Shown here in pieces: positions 7,397-16,546 of a stretch of DNA of 28,117 bases. The first letter of the stretch is position 1. Every line of letters begins with the position of its first letter. A program made the translations under genes and the position numbers. The notes under the pieces are model-generated. The model was not told where the DNA came from, made no database searches, and saw only the letters and a program-made list of their open reading frames with translations. The DNA comes from CG1-02-35-72 sp964564475 (GTDB lineage Bacteria > Bacteroidota > Bacteroidia > Flavobacteriales > Flavobacteriaceae), in NCBI GenBank assembly GCA_964564475.1, contig CAZMBM010000010.1:1-28117 (forward strand), given 5' to 3'.

Positions 7397-10312
7397 ATGA
7401 GAAATTTTAAGCAAATTTTATTAAGTGTGCTAATGCTTTTACCCTTTGCCATGTTTGCACAACAAACGGTAAAAGGAAAAGTTTTAGAAAAATCTACCGG
7501 ACAACCTTTGCCCGGAGTTAATATTTTAGTTAAAGGAACTACAAACGGAACAACTACCGATTTTGATGGAATGTTTAGCTTAAGTGTAAAGAAAGAAAAT
7601 GCTGTTTTGGTATTTTCTTTTTTAGGATTCAAAACGCAAGAAGCCTCTGCTTCAAGTAGTTTTATGACAATCAGCCTCGAAGATGACGCACAAGCTTTAA
7701 ACGAAGTTGTTGTTATTGGGTATGGACAAACAACCAAAAAAGATGCCACCGGTGCCGTTGACAAAGTTGACAGTAAAAACTTTAACAATGGGGCTATTGT
7801 ATCTTCCGATCAACTTATAGCCGGTAAAATGGCAGGTGTACAAGTAATTCCGGCCGATGGTACGCCGGGTGCCGGAGCTACTATTAAAATTAGAGGGGGT
7901 GTTTCTTCATTAAATGCCAGTAACAGTCCTTTAATTGTAATTGATGGGGTTCCTGTAGATCAACAAGGGCCCGCCTTAAACTCAATAAACCCTAATGATA
8001 TTGAGAGCTTTACCGTATTAAAAGACGCATCGGCTACAGCCATTTATGGGTCTAGAGCCAGTGGTGGGGTTATCTTAATTACCACAAAATCAGGAAAAAC
8101 AGGAGGTGACTTAAAAATTAATTTCAGCAGTTATATGTCTGTGGCCAACAGGTCTGACAGTGTTGATGTATTAAGCGCTGCTCAATTTACCGATTTAGTC
8201 AAAACATATGGCTCTGCCTCTGACATAGCCAAATTGGGTACAGCAAATACAGATTGGCAAGACCAAATATTCGACACTGCTTTAGGAACAGATAATAATT
8301 TAACTTTATCGGGAGGTTTTAAACATTCATCTTACCGCGTGTCTCTTGGTTACCTTAATCAGAACGGTATTTTAAAAACTTCTAACATTGAAAGAACGAG
8401 TTTATCTACAAAGTTTGTACAGTATTTATTTAACGACGATTTAAAGATAGATATTAATTTAAAAGGAGCTTCTGTTGGTGACACATTTGCCAATGGCGGT
8501 GCCATAGGTTCGGCTATTGCTTTCGATCCAACCAAGCCGGTTTATAGTGGTAATTCTGACTACGGTGGCTATTGGGAATGGCTAGATGGTGCCATCCCAT
8601 TAAATCTGGCTCCTAGAAACCCACTGGGTTTATTAGAACAAACCAACAGTACAGCTAAAACCCGTCGTACTATCGGCAATATTCAATTTGATTATAAAAT
8701 CCCCGATATCGATGGTTTAAGAGCCAATTTAAATGTTGGATATGACTATTCTGATGTTAAAGGGCAGTTTAGTATTCCGCCAACAGCAGCCTCGAATTTT
8801 ACAGAACAAGGCCTATCGGGCACCAATTTCCAATTAAGAAGAAGTTTACTGGTTGATTTCTATTTAAACTACGTAAAAGAATTCGAAAAGCTACAAAGTA
8901 AAATTGATGTTACCGTTGGTCATTCTTTCCAAGATTTCCATCGCGAATTTTCAAACTACAGTATTAATGGTGTAGGTATTGAAACAAGTCCAAGACCTTT
9001 TACAACAGAAAACTCATTGGTGTCGTATTTTGCAAGAGCCAATTATACCTTTAAAGGTAAATACTTAGCCACTTATACTTTTAGACGTGACGGATCTTCA
9101 AGGTTTGGTCCTAAAAACCGTTGGGGTAATTTTAATTCTGTAGCCTTGGCTTGGAATATTTCTGAGGAAGGTAACTTAAAAGATTCCGATGTGCTTTCTA
9201 ACTTAAAATTGCGTTTGGGGTATGGTGAAACAGGACAACAAGAATTATCTCAAGGAGATTTTCCATACTTGCCAATATATACGCCCGGCGACGAAAGAGT
9301 TCAGTATCAATTTGGGAATACTTTCTTTACAACATTACGACCTGAAGGCTATGACGAAAATATAAAATGGGAAGAAACAAAAACGTATAATATAGGATTA
9401 GACTATGGTTTCTTTAACGATAGAATTACAGGTAGTATTGATATATTTTATACCAGAACAAACGATGTTCTAAATGCTGTTACGCCTGCTGCAGGGTCTA
9501 ATCTAGACAACCTCATTGTAACAAATGTGGGTAATTTAGAAAGTAATGGTGCAGAATTATCTATAAATGCCAAAATATTTGATACCGACGACTTTTCTTG
9601 GGATTTAAATGTTAACACAACTTTTTTGAACAACGTTATAACCAAATTAACAGCCAGTAACGATCCGAGTTTTATTGGAAATCAAGTTGGCGGTATTAGT
9701 GGAGGTGTTGGTAATACCATTCAAATTAATACCGTTGGATATGCTCAAAATTCCTTCTTTGTATATAAACAAGTGTATGATGTCGCAGGTAAACCGATTG
9801 AGGGTGTTTACGAAGATTTAAATGGAGACGGTGTTGTTAATATTAATGACCGGTATCAATATCGCGATCCAAATGCTGATATGTTACTGGGAATTAGCAG
9901 TTATTTACGATACAAAAAATTTGATTTGAGTTTTACGCTAAGAGCAAGTTTTGGAAACTATGCCTATAACAATGTTGCCTCTACTACCGGTAACTTGTTT
10001 TCTTTGTCTTCTTTAAATGCACTTACAAATGTTCATTCATCAGTGTTAGACACAAAGTTTCAAAACCAACGTTTATTTAGCGATTACTATGTACAAGAAG
10101 CCTCTTTCTTAAAATTAGATAATATTACTTTAGGTTATAATTTTGATAAAATATTTAATCAAAAAGTTAATTTAAGATTGTACACCACCGTTCAAAATTT
10201 ATTTACCATTACAAATTATACAGGTGTAGATCCTGAGATTAATGGTGGGATAGATAATAATTTTAACCCTAGACCAAGAACAGTCTTATTTGGGTTTAAC
10301 TTTAACTTTTAA
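7397..10312 (+). CDS. susC: SusC/RagA-family TonB-dependent outer-membrane transporter
   Basis: Outer-membrane importer of maltodextrins, partner of the SusD-like lipoprotein 20 nt downstream. The ATG at 7397 is chosen over an upstream TTG at 7370 because it begins a clean signal peptide (MRNFKQILLSVLMLLPFAMFAQ, cut after FA). Protein length is 971 aa. Order of domains: carboxypeptidase-D-like domain (VKGKVLEKSTGQPLPGVNIL, about 24-100), TonB-box/plug region (LNEVVVIGYGQ about 108, then KIRGGVSS and IDGVP typical of SusC plugs), and a 22-stranded beta barrel ending in the aromatic FGFNFNF. The substrate is inferred from flanking GH13, GH65 and starch-binding genes. Confidence 0.93.
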   Translation: MRNFKQILLSVLMLLPFAMFAQQTVKGKVLEKSTGQPLPGVNILVKGTTNGTTTDFDGMFSLSVKKENAVLVFSFLGFKTQEASASSSFMTISLEDDAQALNEVVVIGYGQTTKKDATGAVDKVDSKNFNNGAIVSSDQLIAGKMAGVQVIPADGTPGAGATIKIRGGVSSLNASNSPLIVIDGVPVDQQGPALNSINPNDIESFTVLKDASATAIYGSRASGGVILITTKSGKTGGDLKINFSSYMSVANRSDSVDVLSAAQFTDLVKTYGSASDIAKLGTANTDWQDQIFDTALGTDNNLTLSGGFKHSSYRVSLGYLNQNGILKTSNIERTSLSTKFVQYLFNDDLKIDINLKGASVGDTFANGGAIGSAIAFDPTKPVYSGNSDYGGYWEWLDGAIPLNLAPRNPLGLLEQTNSTAKTRRTIGNIQFDYKIPDIDGLRANLNVGYDYSDVKGQFSIPPTAASNFTEQGLSGTNFQLRRSLLVDFYLNYVKEFEKLQSKIDVTVGHSFQDFHREFSNYSINGVGIETSPRPFTTENSLVSYFARANYTFKGKYLATYTFRRDGSSRFGPKNRWGNFNSVALAWNISEEGNLKDSDVLSNLKLRLGYGETGQQELSQGDFPYLPIYTPGDERVQYQFGNTFFTTLRPEGYDENIKWEETKTYNIGLDYGFFNDRITGSIDIFYTRTNDVLNAVTPAAGSNLDNLIVTNVGNLESNGAELSINAKIFDTDDFSWDLNVNTTFLNNVITKLTASNDPSFIGNQVGGISGGVGNTIQINTVGYAQNSFFVYKQVYDVAGKPIEGVYEDLNGDGVVNINDRYQYRDPNADMLLGISSYLRYKKFDLSFTLRASFGNYAYNNVASTTGNLFSLSSLNALTNVHSSVLDTKFQNQRLFSDYYVQEASFLKLDNITLGYNFDKIFNQKVNLRLYTTVQNLFTITNYTGVDPEINGGIDNNFNPRPRTVLFGFNFNF

Positions 10313-10332
10313 TAATTTAGAAAAGATATATT

Positions 10333-11940
10333 ATGTATAAAAAATCTCAAAAAATAGCACTTTTTAGTTTTATAGGTGCTTTGATTTTAAGTGTGTTTAC
10401 GGCCTGTGAAGGCAATTTAAACAAGAGACCTATTACAGAGTTTACCTCAGAACAGGCCTTTCAAGACCCTGCGGCTTACGAGCAATTTTTAGCCAAAATT
10501 TATGCGGGTCTTGCCGTAAGTGGTCAACAAGGCCCTGCCGGAAATCCTGATATTTCTGGAATTGACGAAGGCTTTTCAAACTATTTAAGACAGTATTGGA
10601 TGCACGAAGAATTAACTACAGACGAAGCGGTTATTGCTTGGAATGATGGAACAATTCACGATATTCACAACCACGTTTGGAACTCTTCTAATGAGTTTAT
10701 TAGAGCCATGTATGATAGAATTTATTTTCAAATAAGTTTAACCAACGAATTTTTAAGACAAACAACAGCCGATAAATTAAATAGTCGGGGTGTTAGTGCC
10801 GCTCTTTCAGCAGAAATAGTTACTTATAGAGCCGAAGCGCGTTTTATGCGCGCCTTAAGCTACTGGCATGCCATTGATATGTTTGGCGATGTGCCTTTTG
10901 TTGACGAAAATGACCCTGTTGGGGCCTTTTTCCCGCCTCAAAAAGCCCGTGGCGAAGTGTTTGACTTTATTATTTCTGAACTGCAAGCCATAGAGCCCGA
11001 TTTAAAAGGCCCTAGGCAAAACGATTTGGGTAGAGCCGATAAAGCAGCCGATTGGATGCTGCAAGCCAAGTTGTATTTAAATGCCTCTGTTTATAAAAAA
11101 CAAGCTATGAATACAGAAGCTTTAACCGCTTTAAACAAAATTATTGGCGCAGGTTACTCTTTAGTACCTGATTACAATTATTTATTTTTAGCTGATAATG
11201 ACTCAAATGGTGCCCAAAACGAAACTATTTTTACCGTGCGTTTTGATGGTCTAAACACTCAAAACTGGGGGGGTACAACCTTTTTGGTTCACGCAGCAGT
11301 AGGGGGTAATATGGATCCTGTCGAGTTTGGTATTAACGGTGGCTGGTGGGGCTTAAGAACCACAAGTGCTTTTGTCTCTAAATTTTCTGATATCACCGGT
11401 GCTACAGATAAACGCGCTATGTTCTATACCAGTGGTCAAACCTTAGAAATAAACGATGAATTTAGCTTTACCGACGGTTATGCAATGGGTAAATTTAAAA
11501 ATGTTACTGCAGCAGGAGCTCCCGGCTCTGACGTTGGCGGTGATTTTCCGGATACAGATTACCCAATGTTCCGTCTGGGCGATGTGTATTTAATGTATGC
11601 CGAAGCGGTTCTTAGAGGCGGTTCGGGAGGTGATATTGCCACAGCTGTTGGCTATATCAACCAATTGCGTGAACGCGCTTATGGCGATACATCAGGCGAT
11701 ATAACATCTGGTGATTTGAATCTTAGTTTCATCTTGGATGAACGCGCGAGAGAATTATTTTGGGAAGGACATAGACGAACCGACTTAATTCGATTTGGTC
11801 AATTTTCAGACAATGGCGTATGGGCTTGGAAAGGTGGCATTCCTGCAGGAAAAACTACAGAAAAGTTTAGAGATTTATATCCTATTCCTTCTACAGATAT
11901 CATAGCAAATCCAACTTTAGTACAAAATCCTGGATACTAA
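10333..11940 (+). CDS. susD: SusD/RagB-family surface glycan-binding lipoprotein
   Basis: Forms the lid of the SusC transporter on the cell surface and binds oligosaccharides. The N terminus has a lipoprotein signal with lipobox VFTAC (Cys25), followed by EGNLNKRPITEFTSEQAF, a typical SusD opening with acidic/Asn residues after the lipidated Cys. The 535-aa length fits the family. TPR-like helices of SusD are suggested by YRAEARFMRALSYWHAIDMFGDVPF, the hallmark SusD segment (about residues 165-195), and the C-terminal RARELFWEGHRRTDLIRFGQF motif is another family signature. It is co-transcribed with susC (20 nt) and susE-like (10 nt). Confidence 0.94.
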   Translation: MYKKSQKIALFSFIGALILSVFTACEGNLNKRPITEFTSEQAFQDPAAYEQFLAKIYAGLAVSGQQGPAGNPDISGIDEGFSNYLRQYWMHEELTTDEAVIAWNDGTIHDIHNHVWNSSNEFIRAMYDRIYFQISLTNEFLRQTTADKLNSRGVSAALSAEIVTYRAEARFMRALSYWHAIDMFGDVPFVDENDPVGAFFPPQKARGEVFDFIISELQAIEPDLKGPRQNDLGRADKAADWMLQAKLYLNASVYKKQAMNTEALTALNKIIGAGYSLVPDYNYLFLADNDSNGAQNETIFTVRFDGLNTQNWGGTTFLVHAAVGGNMDPVEFGINGGWWGLRTTSAFVSKFSDITGATDKRAMFYTSGQTLEINDEFSFTDGYAMGKFKNVTAAGAPGSDVGGDFPDTDYPMFRLGDVYLMYAEAVLRGGSGGDIATAVGYINQLRERAYGDTSGDITSGDLNLSFILDERARELFWEGHRRTDLIRFGQFSDNGVWAWKGGIPAGKTTEKFRDLYPIPSTDIIANPTLVQNPGY

Positions 11941-11950
11941 TAATTAAAAA

Positions 11951-13567
11951 ATGAAAAAAATGAAAAAAATATCAATTTTAATATTAGCCATTACAGGCTT
12001 GTTTTTGGCGACTTCTTGTGACGAAGTTTACCAGTTACCGGTTGCGCAACTGGTAGCGACACAAAAGTTAAACAATTTCTCTTCGTCAGACTTTGTTTTA
12101 AGCAAAGACGAAGCGGCTTCTACATTCCAAACCTTTAGTTGGAGTGCTGCTAATTATAATTTTAGAGCAGCTGTGACCTATACTGTTCAACTGGATAAGG
12201 CAGGGAATAATTTTGCCAGTCCTATTGAAATAGGCTCTACAACAGGTTTATCTGTTAAAGTAAGTGTAGAGCAGATGAATACTTATTTATCTCAATTGGG
12301 AGCTTTCCCTAACACACCTACCAGTTTTGAGGTACGTGTTTTAGCATTTGTTGACAGTCAATTAGAAACGGCAACGTCATCTACCAAATCGTTTACAGCG
12401 TCTATTTACGACCCTTCTGCACCCGACTATAATTTTTTATATGTGGCAGAAAACTATCCAAATTGGAATTGGCAAACAGCTGCAAAATTAGGCTCACCTA
12501 ATAATGACGGTGTTTATGCCGGTTTTTTTGATTATACGGGTTCGAGTTTTAGACTTGTTGACGGACAAGATTTATCTATGACCTATGGTGCAGGGATGGA
12601 TCCTAATGGCGCCGATATAACATTGGCTACTAATGCTTATACGAGAATTCAAGCAGATACTAATAGCGCCAGCTTTGACTCTCAACCCACAGAGTGGGGT
12701 GTTATTGGTTCGGCTACAGCCGGAGGATGGAGCTCAGATCAGAACTTAGTGTATGACGCCAATACTCATGTCTGGAAAGGTGTTTTAAATCTTACAAATG
12801 GTGAAATTAAATTCCGCGCCAATGACGATTGGGCTATTAATTTAGGAGATAATGGTGCCGATGGTACTTTAGAATACGGCGGTGCTAACATTGGTATAAG
12901 CTCTCCGGGGTCTTATACTATTATTTTAGATTTTGAAAGTACCCCGGGTATATTTACCTATAGTTTAAGTAAAGCTGCAGTAGAACCATCTTCACCTACC
13001 TTGTTTTTACCGGGTAGTTATCAAGGATGGGATCCGTCAACAGCACCCACAATTGCCTCACTTAACTTAGATGGTTTTTATACAGGTTATGTGTATATAA
13101 ATCAAGATAATACAGAACTTAAATTTACTAATAAACCCGATTGGAATAATAAAATTTATGGAGATAGTGGCGATGGCACCAGCGGTACTTTAGCCTCTCC
13201 GGGAAATAATATTGTAATTCCAACAGCAGGATATTATTTATTTGTTGCAGACACTAACAGCTCTGCTTGGTCTGCTTTGGCTACAGATTGGGGCTTAATT
13301 GGTTCTGCGACGCCAAACGGATGGGACTCAGATCAAAACATGACTTATGACCCTGTTACAGATACTTGGTCAATTACGATTGATTTGGTTGATGGTGAAT
13401 TTAAATTCCGTGCCAACGACGCTTGGGATTTAAATTACGGAGATGATGGTGCAGACGGTACCGTTGAAAGAAATGGGGCTAATATTCCTATTACTGCCGG
13501 AAATTATACCATCACTCTAAATCTAAGTGATGATAGTAATTATGTTTATACCATAACGCAAAACTAA
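11951..13567 (+). CDS. susE: SusE/SusF-like outer-membrane starch-binding lipoprotein with duplicated modules
   Basis: A 538-aa surface lipoprotein with lipobox ATSC (Cys23). After an N-terminal SusE-type domain (about 30-150) come four beta-sandwich binding modules arranged as two similar pairs. Each pair begins with a segment resembling LFLPGSYQGWDP, and ends with a closely matching module: WGVIGSATAGGWSSDQN (about 250) and WGLIGSATPNGWDSDQN (about 447), each followed by KFRAND.W and GADGT. The duplication is visible at protein and DNA level. Aromatic residues in the GW and NW positions would be the glucan-stacking sites. An alternative in-frame ATG at 11960 would remove only three residues. 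It is the third gene after susC and susD, and is followed by an intrinsic terminator. Confidence 0.87.
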   Translation: MKKMKKISILILAITGLFLATSCDEVYQLPVAQLVATQKLNNFSSSDFVLSKDEAASTFQTFSWSAANYNFRAAVTYTVQLDKAGNNFASPIEIGSTTGLSVKVSVEQMNTYLSQLGAFPNTPTSFEVRVLAFVDSQLETATSSTKSFTASIYDPSAPDYNFLYVAENYPNWNWQTAAKLGSPNNDGVYAGFFDYTGSSFRLVDGQDLSMTYGAGMDPNGADITLATNAYTRIQADTNSASFDSQPTEWGVIGSATAGGWSSDQNLVYDANTHVWKGVLNLTNGEIKFRANDDWAINLGDNGADGTLEYGGANIGISSPGSYTIILDFESTPGIFTYSLSKAAVEPSSPTLFLPGSYQGWDPSTAPTIASLNLDGFYTGYVYINQDNTELKFTNKPDWNNKIYGDSGDGTSGTLASPGNNIVIPTAGYYLFVADTNSSAWSALATDWGLIGSATPNGWDSDQNMTYDPVTDTWSITIDLVDGEFKFRANDAWDLNYGDDGADGTVERNGANIPITAGNYTITLNLSDDSNYVYTITQN

Positions 13568-13592
13568 TTTTTAAAAATTAAGTTTATATTTG

Positions 13593-13622
13593 AAACGGGC
13601 TTTGCAAAAGCCCGTTTTTTTT
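13593..13622 (+). terminator. Intrinsic terminator after susE-like gene
   Basis: An 11-bp perfect stem, AAACGGGCTTT (13593-13603) with AAAGCCCGTTT (13607-13617), a 3-nt loop, and a T tract through 13622. It ends the susCDE transcript 26 bp after the stop and separates it from the amylase gene, whose expression would need readthrough or its own promoter. Confidence 0.9.
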
Positions 13623-13647
13623 AAATTTTAAATAACCTTTTTTACCG

Positions 13648-16386
13648 ATGAACAAAAAATATACTACTATACTAATCTTTGGTTTACTGAGCTTTTTATT
13701 ACAGGCCCAAGTAACCACTTCACCAACCATTCCTACAGTCTCGGATGTTATTACAGTAACTTACGACGCTACAGGAAGCGAATTAGATGGCTATACAGGA
13801 ACTGTTTATGCACACACCGGCGTAACAATAAACGGCACCCAATGGCAAAATGTTATTGGTTCTTGGGGAAATAATTCAACACAACCGGTACTTACAAGAA
13901 CAGGCGCAAATACATACGAGCTTGTCATTACCCCCGATGTGATTACTTTTTACAATGTTAGTGCGGGGCAAACGGTTACTGAACTTAGTTTTGTCTTTAG
14001 GTCTGCAGATGGCAGCAAACAGTCACGCCCCGATATTTTTGTTCCTATTTTTGCCTCGGGTCTTAATGTGTTAATAACCAGCCATGCTAATAATGACGCT
14101 ATAACACTCAATAGCACACAAACTATTTCGGCAGATGCGTCACCGGCTTCGACAATAAATATATACGTTGATAATGTTTTACAAACAACGGCTACATCGG
14201 CCACAACAGCCAGTAAAAGTTATACCTTTTCTACAACGGGGAGTCATACAATAAAAGCAACGGCTACACTTAGTGGCACAACCGTGACAGATGAAGTAAC
14301 GGTGTATGTTAAGTCGGCCACGCAAATGGCCAGCATTCCCGCTGGTATGAAAAACGGAATTAATAAAAACAACGACGGAAGTATAACCTTTGTTTTAACG
14401 GCTCCCGGTAAAACAGATGTTTTTGTTATAGGCGAATTCAATAATTGGTTACTCAATGAAACCTATCATATGAAAAAAGATACCGCAACCAATCAATTTT
14501 GGATAACGGTGTCGGGCTTAGATGCCAATACAGAATATGCCTACCAATACTATGTTGATTATTCCTTAAAAATAGGCGATCCTTTTGGGCATAAAATACT
14601 CGACCCTAGCAATGACCAGTATATTCCTTCGGTTACTTTTCCTAATTTAAAAGCATATCCCACTGGTTTAACAACCGGTATTGTTTCTACTTTTAAAATA
14701 AATCTACCTTCTTTTACTTGGGACGCCTTTACTCCACCGGCAAAGAATAATTTAATTATTTATGAAATGCATTTTCGTGATTTTGACGTAGTTGGCGCAA
14801 ATGATATTGGCGATTTTAATAAAGCCATTACCCATTTAGATTACCTCCAAAACTTGGGAATTAATGCTGTAGAGATTATGCCTGTTGAAGAGTTTGAAGG
14901 CAATGACAGTTGGGGTTATAATCCTTCGTTTCACGGAGCACTCGATAAAGCCTATGGCACGCCAACAGCTTTTAAAACCTTTATAAATGAATGCCACAAA
15001 CGTGGGATAGCAGTTATAATGGACGTCGTTTATAACCAAGCCTTTAGCCAAAGCCCATTGGCGCAAATGTGGTGGGATAATGCAAATAACAGGCCCAGCA
15101 GTACAAGCCCGTATTTAAATCCTATTGCCAAACACGATTTTAGCGTGGGGTATGATTTTAATCACGAAAGTGTTTATACCAAGACATATTTAAAAGAAAC
15201 AGTCCAATATTGGTTACAAGAGTATAAAATTGACGGTTTTAGATTTGATTTGTCAAAAGGTTTTACACAAAATAACACCTTAGGTAACACAGGCGCTTGG
15301 GGTAATTATGATGCCGGTAGAATAGCAACATTAAAAGATTATGCCGATTTTGTTTGGAGTGTAAATAGCAATGCCTACGTTATTTTAGAACATTTTGCCG
15401 ATAATAGCGAAGAAAAAGAATTGGCAAATTACGGAGCCTTATTGTGGGGAAATTTAAATAATAATTATGCCCAAAATACTATGGGTTGGAATAGCAGTAC
15501 CGATATCTCTTGGATGTCATATAAGGCCAGAGGTTGGAATAACCCCCATCTAATTGGTTATATGGAAAGCCATGATGAAGAACGTTTGATGTACAAAAAC
15601 TTACAATTTGGAAACAGCAGCGGCAGTTATAATGTAAAAGATCTTGCCACGGCACTCAAGCGTCAAGAATTGGCAGCAAACTTCCTTTTTACAATTCCCG
15701 GACCAAAGATGACTTGGCAGTTTGGCGAATTGGGTTATGAAATAAGTATAGACCAAAACGGTCGTACAGGGCGTAAACCCATTCATTGGGAATATTTTAA
15801 TGATGCCAATCGTAAAAAGGTATATGATGTTTGGAGCACTTTAGCTATTTTTAAAAAGACACAGCCTGTTTTTAACACAACAGATTTTACCTTAAACGTA
15901 TCGGGCTTAGTCAAAAATATTGTCTTACGTCATGCTACTATGGATGTGACGATTGTCGGAAATTTTGATGTTACTGCGCAAAGTATATCTCCTAATTTTA
16001 CTAAAACAGGAACTTGGTATGAATACTATACGGGAAGCAGTCTAAATGTGACCAATACTTCAATGACAATGTCTCTACAGCCGGGGGAATACCGACTGTA
16101 CTCTACCGTTCAGTTGAGTGATCCTTTAAGTATTGAAAAAGCAGGAAGCCCTTTAAGTAGCGCTTTAAAAGTGTATCCCAATCCAACCCGTGATGTTTTT
16201 AGTTTAAACCAAACGTCAATACGTGTTAGTATTTACGATATTTCGGGCAGATTGGTAAAACAATTTAAAGGCAACTTTTCAAAAAATAGTAATTTTGATA
16301 TTAATTCATTAGCACCCTCTATTTATTTACTTCAGGTAGAGACAGCAGATTCTAGAATTTATGCAAAAAAATTAGTAAAATATTAA
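13648..16386 (+). CDS. Secreted GH13 alpha-amylase-type enzyme with CBM48-like module and T9SS tail
   Basis: A 912-aa exported enzyme expected to cut alpha-glucan outside the cell. Order: signal peptide (cut near LQAQ, about 21); N-terminal beta domains (about 25-230); a CBM48-like module with VFVIGEFNNW (about 258-267); GH13 barrel (about 365-740); C-terminal beta domain; and a type IX secretion sorting domain from about 838 (LKVYPNPTRDVFSL ... YAKKLVKY). Catalytic residues are D534 (DGFRFD), E581 (ILEHF) and D643 (MESHDE). Region I reads DVVYNQ: Gln464 replaces the usual His, which may be a subfamily trait. Strong terminators lie before and after the gene, so it may be transcribed separately from susCDE, though no clear promoter box is visible in the 80-nt gap. 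Confidence 0.9.
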   Translation: MNKKYTTILIFGLLSFLLQAQVTTSPTIPTVSDVITVTYDATGSELDGYTGTVYAHTGVTINGTQWQNVIGSWGNNSTQPVLTRTGANTYELVITPDVITFYNVSAGQTVTELSFVFRSADGSKQSRPDIFVPIFASGLNVLITSHANNDAITLNSTQTISADASPASTINIYVDNVLQTTATSATTASKSYTFSTTGSHTIKATATLSGTTVTDEVTVYVKSATQMASIPAGMKNGINKNNDGSITFVLTAPGKTDVFVIGEFNNWLLNETYHMKKDTATNQFWITVSGLDANTEYAYQYYVDYSLKIGDPFGHKILDPSNDQYIPSVTFPNLKAYPTGLTTGIVSTFKINLPSFTWDAFTPPAKNNLIIYEMHFRDFDVVGANDIGDFNKAITHLDYLQNLGINAVEIMPVEEFEGNDSWGYNPSFHGALDKAYGTPTAFKTFINECHKRGIAVIMDVVYNQAFSQSPLAQMWWDNANNRPSSTSPYLNPIAKHDFSVGYDFNHESVYTKTYLKETVQYWLQEYKIDGFRFDLSKGFTQNNTLGNTGAWGNYDAGRIATLKDYADFVWSVNSNAYVILEHFADNSEEKELANYGALLWGNLNNNYAQNTMGWNSSTDISWMSYKARGWNNPHLIGYMESHDEERLMYKNLQFGNSSGSYNVKDLATALKRQELAANFLFTIPGPKMTWQFGELGYEISIDQNGRTGRKPIHWEYFNDANRKKVYDVWSTLAIFKKTQPVFNTTDFTLNVSGLVKNIVLRHATMDVTIVGNFDVTAQSISPNFTKTGTWYEYYTGSSLNVTNTSMTMSLQPGEYRLYSTVQLSDPLSIEKAGSPLSSALKVYPNPTRDVFSLNQTSIRVSIYDISGRLVKQFKGNFSKNSNFDINSLAPSIYLLQVETADSRIYAKKLVKY

Positions 16387-16404
16387 AATTTCAATAAATT
16401 TATT

Positions 16405-16450
16405 AAAGTCAGAAGTCTTAGAATATAAAGAAAGGCTTCTGACTTTTTTT
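16405..16450 (+). terminator. Intrinsic terminator after the secreted amylase
   Basis: An 11-bp stem, AAAGTCAGAAG (16405-16415) with CTTCTGACTTT (16436-16446), a 20-nt loop and a T run to 16450. It marks the right end of the alpha-glucan locus. Confidence 0.88.
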
Positions 16451-16484
16451 GTTTAAAAAATCACAGTTAAGCCCATTTGTGCAA

Positions 16485-16513
16485 TTGTAATTGCTTAGTT
16501 TTTACTACCTTCG
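16485..16513 (+). promoter_or_regulatory. Predicted promoter of the 16547 gene
   Basis: TTG at 16485-16487 and TACCTTCG at 16506-16513 are separated by 18 nt. The second is one base off the Bacteroidota -7 consensus TAnnTTTG. It lies directly after the amylase terminator and 33 nt before the next start codon. Confidence 0.45.
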
Positions 16514-16546
16514 TAACATTAAACTAAACCTTTATCAAAACTTACT

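Noticed and set aside
7303..7788. 161-residue open frame opposite the susC start
   Set aside because: It lies antisense to the well-supported susC gene, has a low-complexity translation and no recognisable motif.
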